Below, one piece after another: positions 1-8,859 of a DNA stretch of 64,000 nt; the first letter of the stretch is position 1; the number at the start of each line of letters is the position of its first letter. Position numbers and translations under genes: made by a program. The notes below the pieces were generated by a model. The model was not told the origin of the DNA, did not search any database, and was given only the letters and a program-made list of their open reading frames with translations. The DNA lies in assembly GCA_900317905.1 (NCBI GenBank), contig ONIN01000003.1, positions 1 to 64,000 on the forward strand. The letters run 5' to 3'. The stretch comes from an uncultured Eubacteriales bacterium (lineage in GTDB: Bacteria > Bacillota > Clostridia > Oscillospirales > Oscillospiraceae).

Positions 1-944
1 AGCAGCGCGGCCTTGCCGGCTTTGATGTCCGGGAGCAGCTGCTCGATCATGCCGACGAAGAGATCCAACTGCGCGCCGGCGCCGCCCACGGTCATGAGAT
101 AGCGCCGCGGTGCGCCCTGCTCCAGACGGTAGAGCCGCTGCTCACAGTCCCGCTCCAGATTCACCACCAGCTCGTGGTCGATGTAGTGGCCGGTCTCATA
201 GAGGCTCCCCTGGGGCATGGGCTTCAAAGGCTCCTTCGACATGCCGCGCAGCGCCTTGTAGCCCAGATAGGCGCTGGGGGTCTGGATGGTGTGGATGGCG
301 CCCTCCGCCAGATGCAGCGCCATGGGCCAGTTGTCCGGGATGGCGTTGACCACGTGGGTCATGCCGGCGTGGATGGCGGCCTGGGCCGGCCAGACGTGGG
401 TGGCGATGTAGGGGATATCCTTCGGCAGGGCTCTGCACAACGGCGCCATGAGCTCAGCCTTTTTCTGGTCGTTGGCGTTGTAGGTGAGCTTCCGGAAGCC
501 CTCGCTGTTTTCATACTCCCAGAAAATGTTGAAGGCTTTGGACTTCTGGCTCAGGCGGGAGCCCAGGCTGTAAAGATCGTTCTGGTGGCGGATGACCTTG
601 CCGCAGGTGGTGTCCGCGAAGGAGTGCAGATCGAACCACAGCGGCTCGTAGCCCAGGGCTCTGGCGGCGGAGGCCATGGCCATGCTGATCCGGTAGTGGC
701 CGAAGCCCATGCGGATGTTGCCGATGATGATCTGTTTCGACGTGTCAAATTTGAACGGCGCCCCGGAGAGGGTCAGGTTCTTGGCTCCGAAGGCATTCAG
801 AACGGTGTTCTGCTCTGCCGAGAGCACGTAGCTGACGTTGGAGTCGTCGCCGAACTTTTTCTTATAGCTCTCAGCGCCCTTGACGGCTTTTTCGTAATCC
901 TTATCGCTGATGGGATTCCCAAAAATATTTTTCGCCCGATCCAT
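1..944 (-). CDS. GT-B-like glycosyltransferase-type protein, C-terminus beyond window
   Basis: The reading frame is open from an ATG at 942-944 to the left edge, giving at least 314 residues with the C-terminus missing. An AGGAGG-type ribosome binding site precedes the ATG by 6-7 bases. Around residue 80 there is a glycine-rich loop with the sequence MGFGHYRISMA, which resembles the GxGHxxxA loop of MGDG-synthase / UgtP-like (GT28) enzymes. Near the break a second glycine-rich strand (YLMTVGGAGAQ) looks like the start of the C-terminal Rossmann domain of a GT-B fold. There is no signal peptide or membrane segment. It points away from the alpha-galactosidase gene, sharing a 114-bp intergenic region. 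The glycosyltransferase assignment is inferred from these two loops only; donor and acceptor are unknown. Confidence 0.6.
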   Translation of the reverse strand, partial: MDRAKNIFGNPISDKDYEKAVKGAESYKKKFGDDSNVSYVLSAEQNTVLNAFGAKNLTLSGAPFKFDTSKQIIIGNIRMGFGHYRISMAMASAARALGYEPLWFDLHSFADTTCGKVIRHQNDLYSLGSRLSQKSKAFNIFWEYENSEGFRKLTYNANDQKKAELMAPLCRALPKDIPYIATHVWPAQAAIHAGMTHVVNAIPDNWPMALHLAEGAIHTIQTPSAYLGYKALRGMSKEPLKPMPQGSLYETGHYIDHELVVNLERDCEQRLYRLEQGAPRRYLMTVGGAGAQLDLFVGMIEQLLPDIKAGKAAL

Positions 945-1058
945 GTTCCTTCCTCCTGTTATTATGAAAAATCATTGACTTTTATCTGCGGTTTTGGTAG
1001 CCTGTTCTTACAGAAACATCTTATCGGTTTTGTCCGATTCTGTCAAGGAGCGATCACC

Positions 1059-2666
1059 ATGATCTTTGAGATTCGTTATCATGCAGATGGCCACACGCGT
1101 CTGCTCTGCGTGGACCAGAGTGAAGAGAATGTTGACATGCTGGCGGAGGTCACCTATGAGGGGGACACAGCCAGGCTGGTTCTGTCTCCGAAACAGCCGC
1201 TGGAGCTGCTGGACGTCCGCTGCGTGCTGCCGGAGAAATTCAAAAAAACCGACGTGCTGTTTTTAAACGGCTACCAGTCCTGGACCGACAGCCACGAGAA
1301 ATCCATCAACGCCAAAGAGCGCGGCGTGGATCATCTGCCCGGTTTTTTGCAGAACGCCTTCGCGCTCAGAGCCTACGGCGACTACGACTTCGCGGAGTAC
1401 AGCGGCAAGAAGGGCGAGCTCCACGGCTGGAGCTACGGCTACATCCGCAGAGGGCAGAATTATAAGCTGTTCGGCTCCCTCAGCGAATATGAGGGCTTCA
1501 CCGAGGTGCGCTTCTGCGTGCCCATGCAGACCGTGATCCTCAGAAGAGACTGCGCGGGGCTGGTGATCTCGGAGCCCTACACCGCTTTGAACTTCGTCAT
1601 CCTGAAGGGTGCGGAGAACGATGTGTACGACCGGTGGTTCTCGCTGATGGGGATCGAGCCGCCCAAGGCAAAGCCCATCACCGGCTACACCAGCTGGTAT
1701 AACTTCTATGAGGACATCTCTGAGGAGAAGATCCTGAAGAACCTCGAGGCCGTGGAGCAGAGCCCCATGCACTTCGACGTGTTCCAGATCGACGACGGCT
1801 TCGAGCCCGCCGTGGGCGACTGGCTGACGGTGGATAAGAAGAAATTCCCCAACGGCTTAAAGCCCATCGCGGATCGGGTAAAGAAGAGCGGCATGATCCC
1901 GGGCCTCTGGCTGGCGCCCTTCAGCTGCCGGAAGAAGTCCAAGCTCGCAAAGCAGCACCCGGACTGGCTCCTCAGAGACAAGGAGGGCAAGCCCATCTCC
2001 TGCGGCGCCAACTGGGGCGGCTTCTACGGTTTGGACATCTACAACCCCGAATGCAGAGAATATGTGAAAACCTGCCTGCAGACCGCCGTGCGGGAGTGGG
2101 GCTTCGAGCTTTTGAAGCTGGACTTCCTTTACAGCGTCTGCGTGGCGCCCACTTCCGAGCGCACCAGAGGGCAGATTATGTGCGAGGCCATGGACTTCAT
2201 CCGGGAGTGCGTCCCCGAGGCGAAGATCCTCGGCTGCGGCGTGCCGCTGATGGCCGCCTTCGGCAAGGTGGACTACTGCCGCATCGGCTGCGATGTGGGT
2301 CTGGACTATGACGACAAGCCCCACATGCGCATCATCCACCGCGAGCGGGTCAGCACGAAAAACTCCATGCGCAACACCCTCTTTCGCCGGGGACTCAACG
2401 GCCGGGCTTTCTGGAACGATCCCGACGTGTTCCTGCTGCGGGATGAGAACATCTCCCTCACCTGGGAGCAGCGGGAGACGCTGGCGCGGGTCAACAGCCT
2501 CTTCGGCGGCGTGAAGTTCACCTCGGACGACGTCTCCGTCTACGGCGCCCAGCAGAAACAGGTGCTCCAGAAGGTACTGAACGCCAAATTCCCCAAGGAC
2601 GTCCGCGTCCGGCTCCTGGGGAAGGGGTATCAGATCGAGGCCGACGGAGAAGAATTGAGTCTTTAA
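1059..2666 (+). CDS. Alpha-galactosidase, glycoside hydrolase family 36
   Basis: A 535-residue cytoplasmic enzyme predicted to hydrolyse alpha-1,6-linked galactose from raffinose-type sugars. The catalytic barrel carries the GH36/clan D signatures: FQIDDGFE near residue 242, the nucleophile aspartate in KLDFLY (D355) and the likely acid/base aspartate in RIGCDVG (D412). It is shorter than the usual 700-750 residue enzymes, with a reduced N-terminal beta domain and little C-terminal extension, as in the short GH36 proteins of Clostridia. The start chosen is the ATG at 1059, preceded by AAGGAG; an in-frame extension upstream has no matching protein character. An AEC transporter and a dus gene follow on the same strand. 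Family assignment is firm; exact sugar specificity is not known. Confidence 0.88.
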   Translation: MIFEIRYHADGHTRLLCVDQSEENVDMLAEVTYEGDTARLVLSPKQPLELLDVRCVLPEKFKKTDVLFLNGYQSWTDSHEKSINAKERGVDHLPGFLQNAFALRAYGDYDFAEYSGKKGELHGWSYGYIRRGQNYKLFGSLSEYEGFTEVRFCVPMQTVILRRDCAGLVISEPYTALNFVILKGAENDVYDRWFSLMGIEPPKAKPITGYTSWYNFYEDISEEKILKNLEAVEQSPMHFDVFQIDDGFEPAVGDWLTVDKKKFPNGLKPIADRVKKSGMIPGLWLAPFSCRKKSKLAKQHPDWLLRDKEGKPISCGANWGGFYGLDIYNPECREYVKTCLQTAVREWGFELLKLDFLYSVCVAPTSERTRGQIMCEAMDFIRECVPEAKILGCGVPLMAAFGKVDYCRIGCDVGLDYDDKPHMRIIHRERVSTKNSMRNTLFRRGLNGRAFWNDPDVFLLRDENISLTWEQRETLARVNSLFGGVKFTSDDVSVYGAQQKQVLQKVLNAKFPKDVRVRLLGKGYQIEADGEELSL

Positions 2667-2673
2667 TCCGCAA

Positions 2674-2701
2674 GGGAGGGGAACACCCCTCCCCTGCTTT
2701 T
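2674..2701 (+). terminator. Hairpin after the alpha-galactosidase gene
   Basis: A perfect 8-bp stem GGGAGGGG / CCCCTCCC closes a four-base loop directly after the stop codon and is followed by CTGCTTTT. The T-run is short, so it may be a leaky terminator that lets part of transcription continue into the AEC gene. Confidence 0.5.
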
Positions 2702-2732
2702 CCACACACCATACAGAAAGAAGGGCCTTCCG

Positions 2733-3644
2733 TTGCCAATCGGGCCGATTTTATCCAAAATGCTGGTGCTGGTGGTGCTGCTGTTTCTGGGCTTTCTGGC
2801 CGCGAAGCTGCGCCTCACCAACGCGGAGTTCAACCGGAGGATCACACCGGTTCTGATGAACGTGTTCCTCATCGGCACCATCCTCAACTCTGTTTTCTCC
2901 GCCGACGTCTTTGTGAGCGGCGTGGTGCTGCTGCAATATTTCGCGGCCATCGCCGCCATGTTCTGCATCGGCATCTGCATCGCGTGGCTCGCCTCCTGGG
3001 CGCTGCGGATTCGGAAAGAGGATCGCGGCGTGTTCCGGGTGATGGTGTTTCTCTCCAACAACGTGTTCATCGGCTTTCCGGTGGTGGAGGCCATGTTCGG
3101 CCCCGAGGCGGTGTTCTATGCCGCCATCAGCAACATTCCCTTCAATCTGATTCTCTACACCCTGGGCGTGAGCCAGATCCAGCAGGGGGAGCGGCCCACC
3201 TGGAGAAAGATCCTGACGCCGCCGCTGATCGCTACGCTGCTGGCGGGCGTTTTGTATCTGCTGCAGTTCCGCGCGCCGACGATACTGGCGGATATTGCCT
3301 CCACCCTGGGCGCCGCCACCATGCCGGTGTCCATGATCATGATCGGCACCAGCCTCGGCATCATGCCGCTGAAAAACACCTTCACGGACTGGCGGGTGTA
3401 CGCGGCGAGCTTCCTGCGGCTGCTTGTGGTGCCGGTGGCAGCCTGGGCGGTGCTTCGCATCTTCATCCACGATCCCATGATGCTGGGCGTGCCGGTGATG
3501 ATCGCCGCCTGCCCCAGCGCCATGATCATCGCGCCCCTCTGCCTCCAGTACGGCAAGGACGCTTCCTTCGCCTCGAAGATCATTTTCGTGAGCACGGTGC
3601 TCTCCGCCGTGACGGTGCCGCTGGTGGCCTATCTTCTGTTCTAA
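2733..3644 (+). CDS. AEC family transporter (auxin efflux carrier-like permease)
   Basis: A 303-residue integral membrane protein with about ten hydrophobic segments arranged as two five-helix repeats, the plan of the AEC / bile-acid-sodium-symporter superfamily. Bacterial members export or import small organic acids such as malate or malonate; the substrate here cannot be read from sequence. The start is taken as TTG at 2733 with AGAAAGAAGG eight bases upstream; an ATG at 2760 is possible but has no good ribosome binding site. It lies between the GH36 gene and dus in a same-strand run, with only nine bases before the dus start, suggesting co-transcription with dus. Confidence 0.85.
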   Translation: MPIGPILSKMLVLVVLLFLGFLAAKLRLTNAEFNRRITPVLMNVFLIGTILNSVFSADVFVSGVVLLQYFAAIAAMFCIGICIAWLASWALRIRKEDRGVFRVMVFLSNNVFIGFPVVEAMFGPEAVFYAAISNIPFNLILYTLGVSQIQQGERPTWRKILTPPLIATLLAGVLYLLQFRAPTILADIASTLGAATMPVSMIMIGTSLGIMPLKNTFTDWRVYAASFLRLLVVPVAAWAVLRIFIHDPMMLGVPVMIAACPSAMIIAPLCLQYGKDASFASKIIFVSTVLSAVTVPLVAYLLF

Positions 3645-3653
3645 GGAGCCTCT

Positions 3654-4610
3654 ATGATTTACGAATGCGCGCCCATGGAGGGCGTCACCGGGGACCTGTT
3701 TCGGCAGGCCCAGCGGCTGCACTTTACCCCATGTGACAAATATTACACCTCGTTCCTCTCCCCCACCTCCGCGAGACAGCTCTCGGCACGGGAGCTGAGA
3801 GAGGCAGATCCCAGCCACAACCAGGGCATCCATGTGGTGCCGCAGCTGATGGGCCACGAGCCCGCGGACTTCAACTGGATGGCGGGGGCGCTGAAAGACC
3901 TTGGTTACGATGAGGTGAACCTGAACCTCGGCTGCCCCTCCGGCACCGTGGTGGCGAAGAAAAAGGGCGCGGGGCTGCTGGGGGAATATGATCTTCTGAA
4001 GCGGATGCTGGACGGGGTCTTTGACTTCTGCCCCCTGCCGGTTTCCGTCAAGACCCGACTGGGCGTGCAGGACGCCGAGGAGTTTCAGCGGATCCTGGAG
4101 CTCTACAACGACTACCCCATCAAGGAGCTGATCGTCCACGCCAGGGTACAGACGGATCAGTATAAAAACCATCCGAATCTGGAGGCCTTCGCGCTGGCAT
4201 TGAACGACAGCCGCGCCCCGGTCTGCTACAACGGGGACCTGTTTGATGTATCGGCTGTGCAGGCCATTCGGGAGAAGTTCCCGAAGCTGGAGCGGATCAT
4301 GCTGGGCAGAGGACTGGCCGCCAATCCCGGACTGATCCGTGAGATCGAGACCGGCGAGGCGCCCACATCCGCGGAGCTGAAGGCTTTCCACGATACCCTC
4401 TACGAGAGCACCAGAGCCCGGATCCCCGACCGGAAGGCGCTGCTCTACCGGATGAAGGAGGCCTGGAGGTATCTGGGCTGCTCCTTCGAGGACAACGCCA
4501 GGGCCCTCAAGCAGATCCGCCGTGCCCAGAAGCCCGAGGATTACGAATCTGCGGTCCGGTTCCTCTTTGACACCTGCCCGGTGCGCCCCCATCCCGGGTT
4601 TATCAACTAA
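3654..4610 (+). CDS. dus: tRNA-dihydrouridine synthase
   Basis: A 318-residue FMN-dependent TIM-barrel enzyme that reduces uridines to dihydrouridine in tRNA D-loops. It begins with the APMEGVTG motif typical of Dus proteins and contains NLNLGCPSG, whose cysteine is the catalytic acid, followed by a KKKGAGLL stretch and an HARVQTDQY segment corresponding to the conserved phosphate-contact histidine-arginine region. The C-terminal helical domain that contacts tRNA (from about residue 245) is intact. Length matches the family. It is probably co-transcribed with the AEC gene and ends three-prime at a strong terminator shared with the convergent obg gene. Which uridine position it modifies cannot be assigned. 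Confidence 0.9.
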   Translation: MIYECAPMEGVTGDLFRQAQRLHFTPCDKYYTSFLSPTSARQLSARELREADPSHNQGIHVVPQLMGHEPADFNWMAGALKDLGYDEVNLNLGCPSGTVVAKKKGAGLLGEYDLLKRMLDGVFDFCPLPVSVKTRLGVQDAEEFQRILELYNDYPIKELIVHARVQTDQYKNHPNLEAFALALNDSRAPVCYNGDLFDVSAVQAIREKFPKLERIMLGRGLAANPGLIREIETGEAPTSAELKAFHDTLYESTRARIPDRKALLYRMKEAWRYLGCSFEDNARALKQIRRAQKPEDYESAVRFLFDTCPVRPHPGFIN

Positions 4611-4641
4611 AAAAGGATACCGCAGTGCGGTATCCTTTTTT
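4611..4641. terminator. Bidirectional terminator between dus and obg
   Basis: A 13-bp stem AAAAGGATACCGC with a three-base AGT loop, followed by a T-run on either strand. It starts at the base after the dus stop codon and lies three bases beyond the obg stop codon. Confidence 0.92.
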
Positions 4642-4644
4642 GCT

Positions 4645-5928
4645 TTAGTAGCGATATTCGAAATCGAGGTCGTACATGCTGACGGTGTCGCCTTCATGGA
4701 TGCCCATCTGCTCCAGCCGGTCGAAGATGCCGGACTGGCGCAGGACGCGGTCGAAGTACATCCTGGACTCGTAGTCCCCGAAGTTGACCCCCGCGATGAG
4801 CCGCTGGAGCCAGGGGCCCTCCACGATCCAGAGGTCGTCCATGTGCTGGATCTGCACCTCGTCGGCGGTGCCGATCTCCGGCTCCGGCGGGACGTAATCC
4901 GCCTCGTAGACCACCGTGGGCGGCAGCTCCGCCAGTCTCGCGCCGATGGCCTGCACCAGCTCGTGGGTGCCCATGTGGGCCGCGGCGCTGAGCTCAAAGA
5001 AGGTGTAGCCCTTGGCTTCCACGTGGGCCTTCAGCCGCTCGATGTTCTCCCGGTCGTCGCCCAGCAGGTCGCACTTGTTAGCGGCCACGATCTGGGGTCT
5101 GGAGGCCAGATCCTCGTTGTAGGCTCCCAGCTCGGCGTTGATGGCCTCGAAGTCCTCCACCGGGTCTCGTCCCTCGCTGCCGGAGACGTCCACCAGATGC
5201 ACCAGCAGGCGGCAGCGGTCGATGTGCCGGAGGAAGTCGTGGCCCAGGCCGGCGCCGTCCGCCGCACCCTCGATGATGCCGGGGATGTCGGCCATGACGA
5301 AGCTGCTGCCCTCGGAGACGTAGACCACGCCCAGATTCGGGAACAGGGTGGTAAAATGATAGTTCGCGATCTTCGGGTGGGCCTTGGAGACCACAGACAA
5401 AAGGGTGCTCTTGCCCACGTTGGGGAAGCCCACCAGACCCACGTCCGCCAGAAGCTTCAGCTCCAGCAGGATGGTGTGGCTCTCGCCGGGCAGGCCCGGC
5501 TTGGCGAAGCGCGGCACCTGTCGCGTGGGGGTGGCGAAGTGCTGGTTGCCCCAGCCGCCGCGGCCGCCGCGGCAGGCCACATAGGGCTCGCCGGTGGACA
5601 TGTCGTGCATGATCTGCCCGGAGTCTGCGTCTCTCAAGACCGTGCCTCTGGGCACCTTGATCCGGAGGGTCTGGCCCACCTTGCCGGAGCAGCGCTTGCC
5701 CTGGCCTGGCTGGCCGTTTCCGGCGACATATTTGCGTTTATAGCGAAAGTCCATCAGGGTGGACATGTTGTCGTCCACCTCGAAGATGATGTCTCCGCCC
5801 CGACCGCCGTCTCCCCCGTCGGGGCCGCCGGCAGCCACGTATTTTTCACGATGGAAGGTCGCCGCGCCGTTGCCGCCGTCTCCGGCCCGGACGGTGATGG
5901 TGACTTTATCCACAAATGCAGAGGCCAT
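4645..5928 (-). CDS. obg: GTPase Obg (ribosome-associated, essential)
   Basis: A 427-residue GTPase used in late 50S assembly and stress/sporulation control. The N-terminal glycine-rich Obg fold (about 1-158) contains repeated GGxGG turns. The central G domain has GFPNVGKST (G1), DIPG (G3), NKCD (G4) and SAA (G5). The C-terminal OCT domain, from about residue 355, ends at FEYRY. The start chosen is the ATG at 5928, with AGGAGG upstream and the canonical beginning MASAFVDKVTI; a longer frame to 5988 overlaps the intergenic region and is unlikely. Gene order rplU-rpmA-obg is the classical one. Length agrees with B. subtilis Obg. Confidence 0.97.
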   Translation of the reverse strand: MASAFVDKVTITVRAGDGGNGAATFHREKYVAAGGPDGGDGGRGGDIIFEVDDNMSTLMDFRYKRKYVAGNGQPGQGKRCSGKVGQTLRIKVPRGTVLRDADSGQIMHDMSTGEPYVACRGGRGGWGNQHFATPTRQVPRFAKPGLPGESHTILLELKLLADVGLVGFPNVGKSTLLSVVSKAHPKIANYHFTTLFPNLGVVYVSEGSSFVMADIPGIIEGAADGAGLGHDFLRHIDRCRLLVHLVDVSGSEGRDPVEDFEAINAELGAYNEDLASRPQIVAANKCDLLGDDRENIERLKAHVEAKGYTFFELSAAAHMGTHELVQAIGARLAELPPTVVYEADYVPPEPEIGTADEVQIQHMDDLWIVEGPWLQRLIAGVNFGDYESRMYFDRVLRQSGIFDRLEQMGIHEGDTVSMYDLDFEYRY

Positions 5929-5989
5929 GGTTTCCTCCTTCTCAGATAAAAAATGGGGCTGGCGGATAGCCAACCCCAAATTCAGCATT

Positions 5990-6253
5990 TTACTGTGCGA
6001 TCTCCTCGTAAACAGAAACCTGCTTGCGGGACTTGTCCTTGCGCTCGAAGCGAACGACGCCGTCCACCAGGGCGAACAGGGTGTCGTCCTTGCCCTTGCC
6101 GACGTTCACGCCGGGATGGATCTTGGTGCCGCGCTGACGGACGAGGATGTTACCGGCCAGAACGAACTGACCGTCGGCTCTTTTGGGGCCAAGACGCTTC
6201 GACTCGGAGTCGCGGCCGTTCTTGGTGGAGCCCATACCTTTTTTATGTGCCAA
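5990..6253 (-). CDS. rpmA: 50S ribosomal protein L27
   Basis: An 87-residue L27 with the family signature [15 protein letters not shown] near the N-terminus, whose tail reaches the peptidyl transferase centre. It starts directly at MAHKKGMGS. Most Firmicutes L27 proteins carry a short extra leader that is removed by the Prp protease, encoded between rplU and rpmA; here there is no such leader and only 40 bases separate rpmA from rplU, so no prp gene is present at this locus. Co-transcribed with rplU and obg. Confidence 0.97.
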   Translation of the reverse strand: MAHKKGMGSTKNGRDSESKRLGPKRADGQFVLAGNILVRQRGTKIHPGVNVGKGKDDTLFALVDGVVRFERKDKSRKQVSVYEEIAQ

Positions 6254-6293
6254 AGTGTTACACCTCCATGTGTCAGTTTCGGGATCGGTTCGA

Positions 6294-6608
6294 TCAAGCG
6301 TTGATGGCTTCGATCTGAACCTTCGTGTAAGGCTGTCTGTGGCCCTGCGTACGACGATAGCCCTTTTTCGGCTTCATCTTGAAAACGCGGACCTTCTTGC
6401 TCTTGCCGTTCTTCACGACGCTGGCGGCCACGCTGGCGCCCTCGATCACGGGCTTGCCGAAGCGGGAGCCCTCATCGTCCATGACGGCCAGAACGCGGTC
6501 AAACTTCACAGCCTCGCCGGCCTCGACGTTCAGCTTCTCCACGAAGATGACGTCACCCTCGGCCACGCGGTACTGCTTGCCACCGGTCTCGATAATAGCG
6601 TGCTTCAC
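6294..6608 (-). CDS. rplU: 50S ribosomal protein L21
   Basis: A 104-residue L21, beginning at a GTG codon at 6608 to give the canonical N-terminus with [12 protein letters not shown] at residues 3-14. An upstream in-frame ATG at 6677 would add 23 residues that look like translated leader RNA, so it is rejected. The C-terminal [13 protein letters not shown] stretch matches the rRNA-binding end of L21. It is the first gene of the leftward rplU-rpmA-obg operon and has a likely autoregulatory leader and a consensus promoter in front. Confidence 0.96.
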   Translation of the reverse strand: MKHAIIETGGKQYRVAEGDVIFVEKLNVEAGEAVKFDRVLAVMDDEGSRFGKPVIEGASVAASVVKNGKSKKVRVFKMKPKKGYRRTQGHRQPYTKVQIEAINA

Positions 6609-6690
6609 TTTCCTGCACCTGCCTCTCTTGTAGAGTCTCGCTCTCGTGGGCGGAGCCATGCTCGCTTGTTGACCCACTCAATGCGGCCAG
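6609..6690 (-). ncRNA. Probable L21 leader (ribosomal protein autoregulation)
   Basis: The roughly 80-nt untranslated segment between the promoter and the rplU GTG is conserved-looking and ends in CTACAAGAGAGGCAGGTGCA just before the start. This resembles the purine-rich GGTGCA end of the Firmicutes L21 leader, to which free L21 is thought to bind. The match is from memory of the motif; a covariance search with the L21_leader model would settle it. Confidence 0.5.
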
Positions 6691-6693
6691 AGT

Positions 6694-6722
6694 ATTTTAC
6701 CATTGAATCTATGGCTTGTCAA
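6694..6722 (-). promoter_or_regulatory. Promoter of rplU-rpmA-obg
   Basis: On the minus strand a perfect -35 TTGACA is followed after 17 bases by TAAAAT, 85 bases upstream of the rplU start. This is one of the strongest sigma-A type promoters in the window. Confidence 0.88.
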
Positions 6723-6730
6723 TAAGTTTT

Positions 6731-8065
6731 TCAGGTTTTTTTCAAAATGGGAAGGGTGCACTCCACACGGAAGTTCTCCCCCTCTGCGCCGGAGGAAAAA
6801 GATCCCTCCAGAAGCTTCATGATGCTCCCGCAGGTGCGCAGGCCGATCTTGTTGGATTCCACCACATCAGAGCCCAGCACGCGGGTGCGATTTTCCACAA
6901 TGACATGCAGCACATCGTCGGCATAGGCGCTGAAAACAATGGGGGTGGCGGGATCGGCATATTTCAGCAGATTGGAGCTGATGTTGTCCACCACCCGCTT
7001 GAACAGCGGCACATCGATCCGCAGGGTGCAGGGCTGCTTCAGCTGGTCGGTCTCGACTGTGAAGCCCTGGCTGCGCAGCTCGTTGGTGTACTCACCCAAA
7101 AGTTGGAACAGCAGGATCTGGGCGTCATATTCCTCCAGCTTCACATCCTGGGCCTCCTGGCTGAAGACCAGGAAATAGCGGAACAGCTCACCGGTCAGAT
7201 CCCGGATGCGGTAGGCCTTGTCCAGACTGGCGTGGACGTAGGTCCCGGCGTCCTCCGGCAGCTTCTCCTGCTCCATCTCCAGCAGCTCCATGTAGCCGAT
7301 GAGGCTGGTGAGGGGGTTGCGGATGTCGTGCGACAGGGCGGTGATCAGGTCGCTGTTGGCCTGCAAGGCGCTCTGCTCGGCGTGAGTGCGCTGGATGATG
7401 GTGTTGCGCATGGTGTCCACACTTCTGGCCAGCTGACCCAGCTCGTCGTCGCTGGTGGCCCGGAGGGGATACTCCAAATCACCGCCGGAGATCTTGTGCA
7501 GATCCTCGGAAAAGACGCGGATGCGCTGGGCCAGGTGTTCGTTGTAGACCAGCAGGATCATCAGTACGGTCAGGGCTGCCGCCACCACGGAAGTGGAGGT
7601 GACGATGTTATAAAGATGCGCCTCGGAGTGCTCCGTGATTGCCACGGTGCTGACCTTGTCCGCGAAGGGAATGTCGAAAAAGTGGTAGCGGGTCTCGTCC
7701 AGGCTGTCCACGCGGACGCTGGCGTTGTCCTCGGTGCCCCACCAGTCCACCTCGTAGGCGTAGTCCCCGTCGATGACGGCGATGCTGATACTGGAATCCC
7801 GCATGCCGCCGACCCAGGTGCGCAGGGCGTCGTAGTCATCGGATGCCAGCTGATTCGCCGCGACGTAGGACTCCAGCTCTTCTGCCAGAGCAGCCGCGCG
7901 GCTGGCCACAGCCTCCGGCGTGACATACCAGTGGCCGATGGTGTAGTTCATCAGCCACCGGCCGCCGAAGCCCACCACCGCTGCCGCCAGCGCCGCCAGC
8001 AGCACCACCGTCAGCATCTGGCCGCGGAGGGTGCGGAACCGGTTTTTCAGCAGGCCCTTAGTCAA
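6731..8065 (-). CDS. Two-component sensor histidine kinase
   Basis: A 444-residue membrane kinase: an N-terminal transmembrane helix (about 17-38), an extracytoplasmic domain of about 120 residues, a second helix (about 160-185), a HAMP linker with GGDLEYPLRA, and a HisKA dimerisation helix with SHDIRNPLTS, where H246 is the phosphorylated residue. The ATP-binding domain is divergent but has the N-box DNISSNLLKYAD. The start is a TTG at 8065 whose bases overlap the stop of the response regulator (translational coupling); AAAGGGG lies upstream. The DIRNPLTSLIGY core is like VanS/cell-envelope kinases, but the stimulus is unknown. Confidence 0.9.
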   Translation of the reverse strand: MTKGLLKNRFRTLRGQMLTVVLLAALAAAVVGFGGRWLMNYTIGHWYVTPEAVASRAAALAEELESYVAANQLASDDYDALRTWVGGMRDSSISIAVIDGDYAYEVDWWGTEDNASVRVDSLDETRYHFFDIPFADKVSTVAITEHSEAHLYNIVTSTSVVAAALTVLMILLVYNEHLAQRIRVFSEDLHKISGGDLEYPLRATSDDELGQLARSVDTMRNTIIQRTHAEQSALQANSDLITALSHDIRNPLTSLIGYMELLEMEQEKLPEDAGTYVHASLDKAYRIRDLTGELFRYFLVFSQEAQDVKLEEYDAQILLFQLLGEYTNELRSQGFTVETDQLKQPCTLRIDVPLFKRVVDNISSNLLKYADPATPIVFSAYADDVLHVIVENRTRVLGSDVVESNKIGLRTCGSIMKLLEGSFSSGAEGENFRVECTLPILKKT

Positions 8066-8747
8066 TTTGGTACCCCTTTCCCCAGATCGTGCGGATCAGG
8101 ACGGGTTTGGCGGGGTTCTCCTCCAGCTTTTTTCGCAGCTTGAGGATATGTACCATGACCGTGTTGGCGGAGTTGGGAAGAAAGGTCTCGCCCCAGACGG
8201 TCTCATAGATCTCCTTGGCGGAGACGGGACTTCCCCTTCGGTCGATGAGACACAGCAGCAGCTCCAGCTCCGTTTTGGTCATCTCCACGGGCTTGCCCTG
8301 TCTGGTGACGGTGTTCCGCTCCCGGTTGATCTCGATGGTGCTGATCAGGGTGGGGGCGTCGGTCTTGCCCTTGTAGACCCGGTAGCGCCGGAGCAGCGAA
8401 TCCACTCTGAGCAGCAGCTCATGGTTGGAAAAGGGCTTGACCAGATAATCGTCGCCGCCGCCCTCGAAGGCCGCGGTGCGGTCGTGATCCTGGTCCCGCG
8501 CCGTCAGGAACAGCACGGGCGCGGTGGTGTGCTCCCGCAGCCGGGCACAGACGTCAATGCCGCTGAGGCCGGGCATCATGATGTCCAGTATGATCAGATC
8601 GAATGCCTGCATCTGCACACGCTCCAGGGCGGTGTCCCCATTGGGGGCCTCCTCCACGATGTAGCCTCTGGAGCCCAGAAGAATGCGGAGAATATTTCGA
8701 ATATCAGGTTCGTCATCCACGACGAGGATCCGAATGGGAGTATCCAT
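8058..8747 (-). CDS. OmpR-family response regulator
   Basis: A 229-residue regulator with a receiver domain (acidic pocket D11-D12, phosphoacceptor D55 in LDIMMPG, K in VKPF) and a C-terminal winged helix (from about 130) ending in RTIWGKGYQID, typical of the OmpR/PhoB group. The ATG at 8747 is preferred because GGCAGGTG sits just upstream; a GTG three codons earlier overlaps that site. First gene of a two-gene operon; the downstream kinase overlaps it by eight bases. Target genes are not evident; the upstream neighbour is the Gx-transporter gene, which ends at its own terminator. Confidence 0.93.
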   Translation of the reverse strand: MDTPIRILVVDDEPDIRNILRILLGSRGYIVEEAPNGDTALERVQMQAFDLIILDIMMPGLSGIDVCARLREHTTAPVLFLTARDQDHDRTAAFEGGGDDYLVKPFSNHELLLRVDSLLRRYRVYKGKTDAPTLISTIEINRERNTVTRQGKPVEMTKTELELLLCLIDRRGSPVSAKEIYETVWGETFLPNSANTVMVHILKLRKKLEENPAKPVLIRTIWGKGYQID

Positions 8748-8822
8748 AAAAAGCACCTGCCTTTCCAGTATTTATTCTAGCACATCCCGGGGAAAAATGG
8801 TAGGCTTTGCAGAAAAGTTTGT

Positions 8823-8852
8823 AAAACACCCGCCGTGGGATCACGACGGGTG
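8823..8852 (-). terminator. Terminator of the apbE operon
   Basis: An 11-bp stem CACCCGTCGTG / CACGGCGGGTG (one G-T pair) with a four-base loop, followed on the minus strand by TTTTACAAACTTTT. Confidence 0.8.
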
Positions 8853-8859
8853 CTGATGG

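Noticed and set aside
975-1003. TTGACT-17-TAGCCT promoter before the alpha-galactosidase gene
   Set aside because: The -10 matches only three of six; not strong enough to list.
2751-4997. 748-codon minus-strand frame across AEC and dus
   Set aside because: Crosses real genes on the other strand and a terminator; no plausible protein family.
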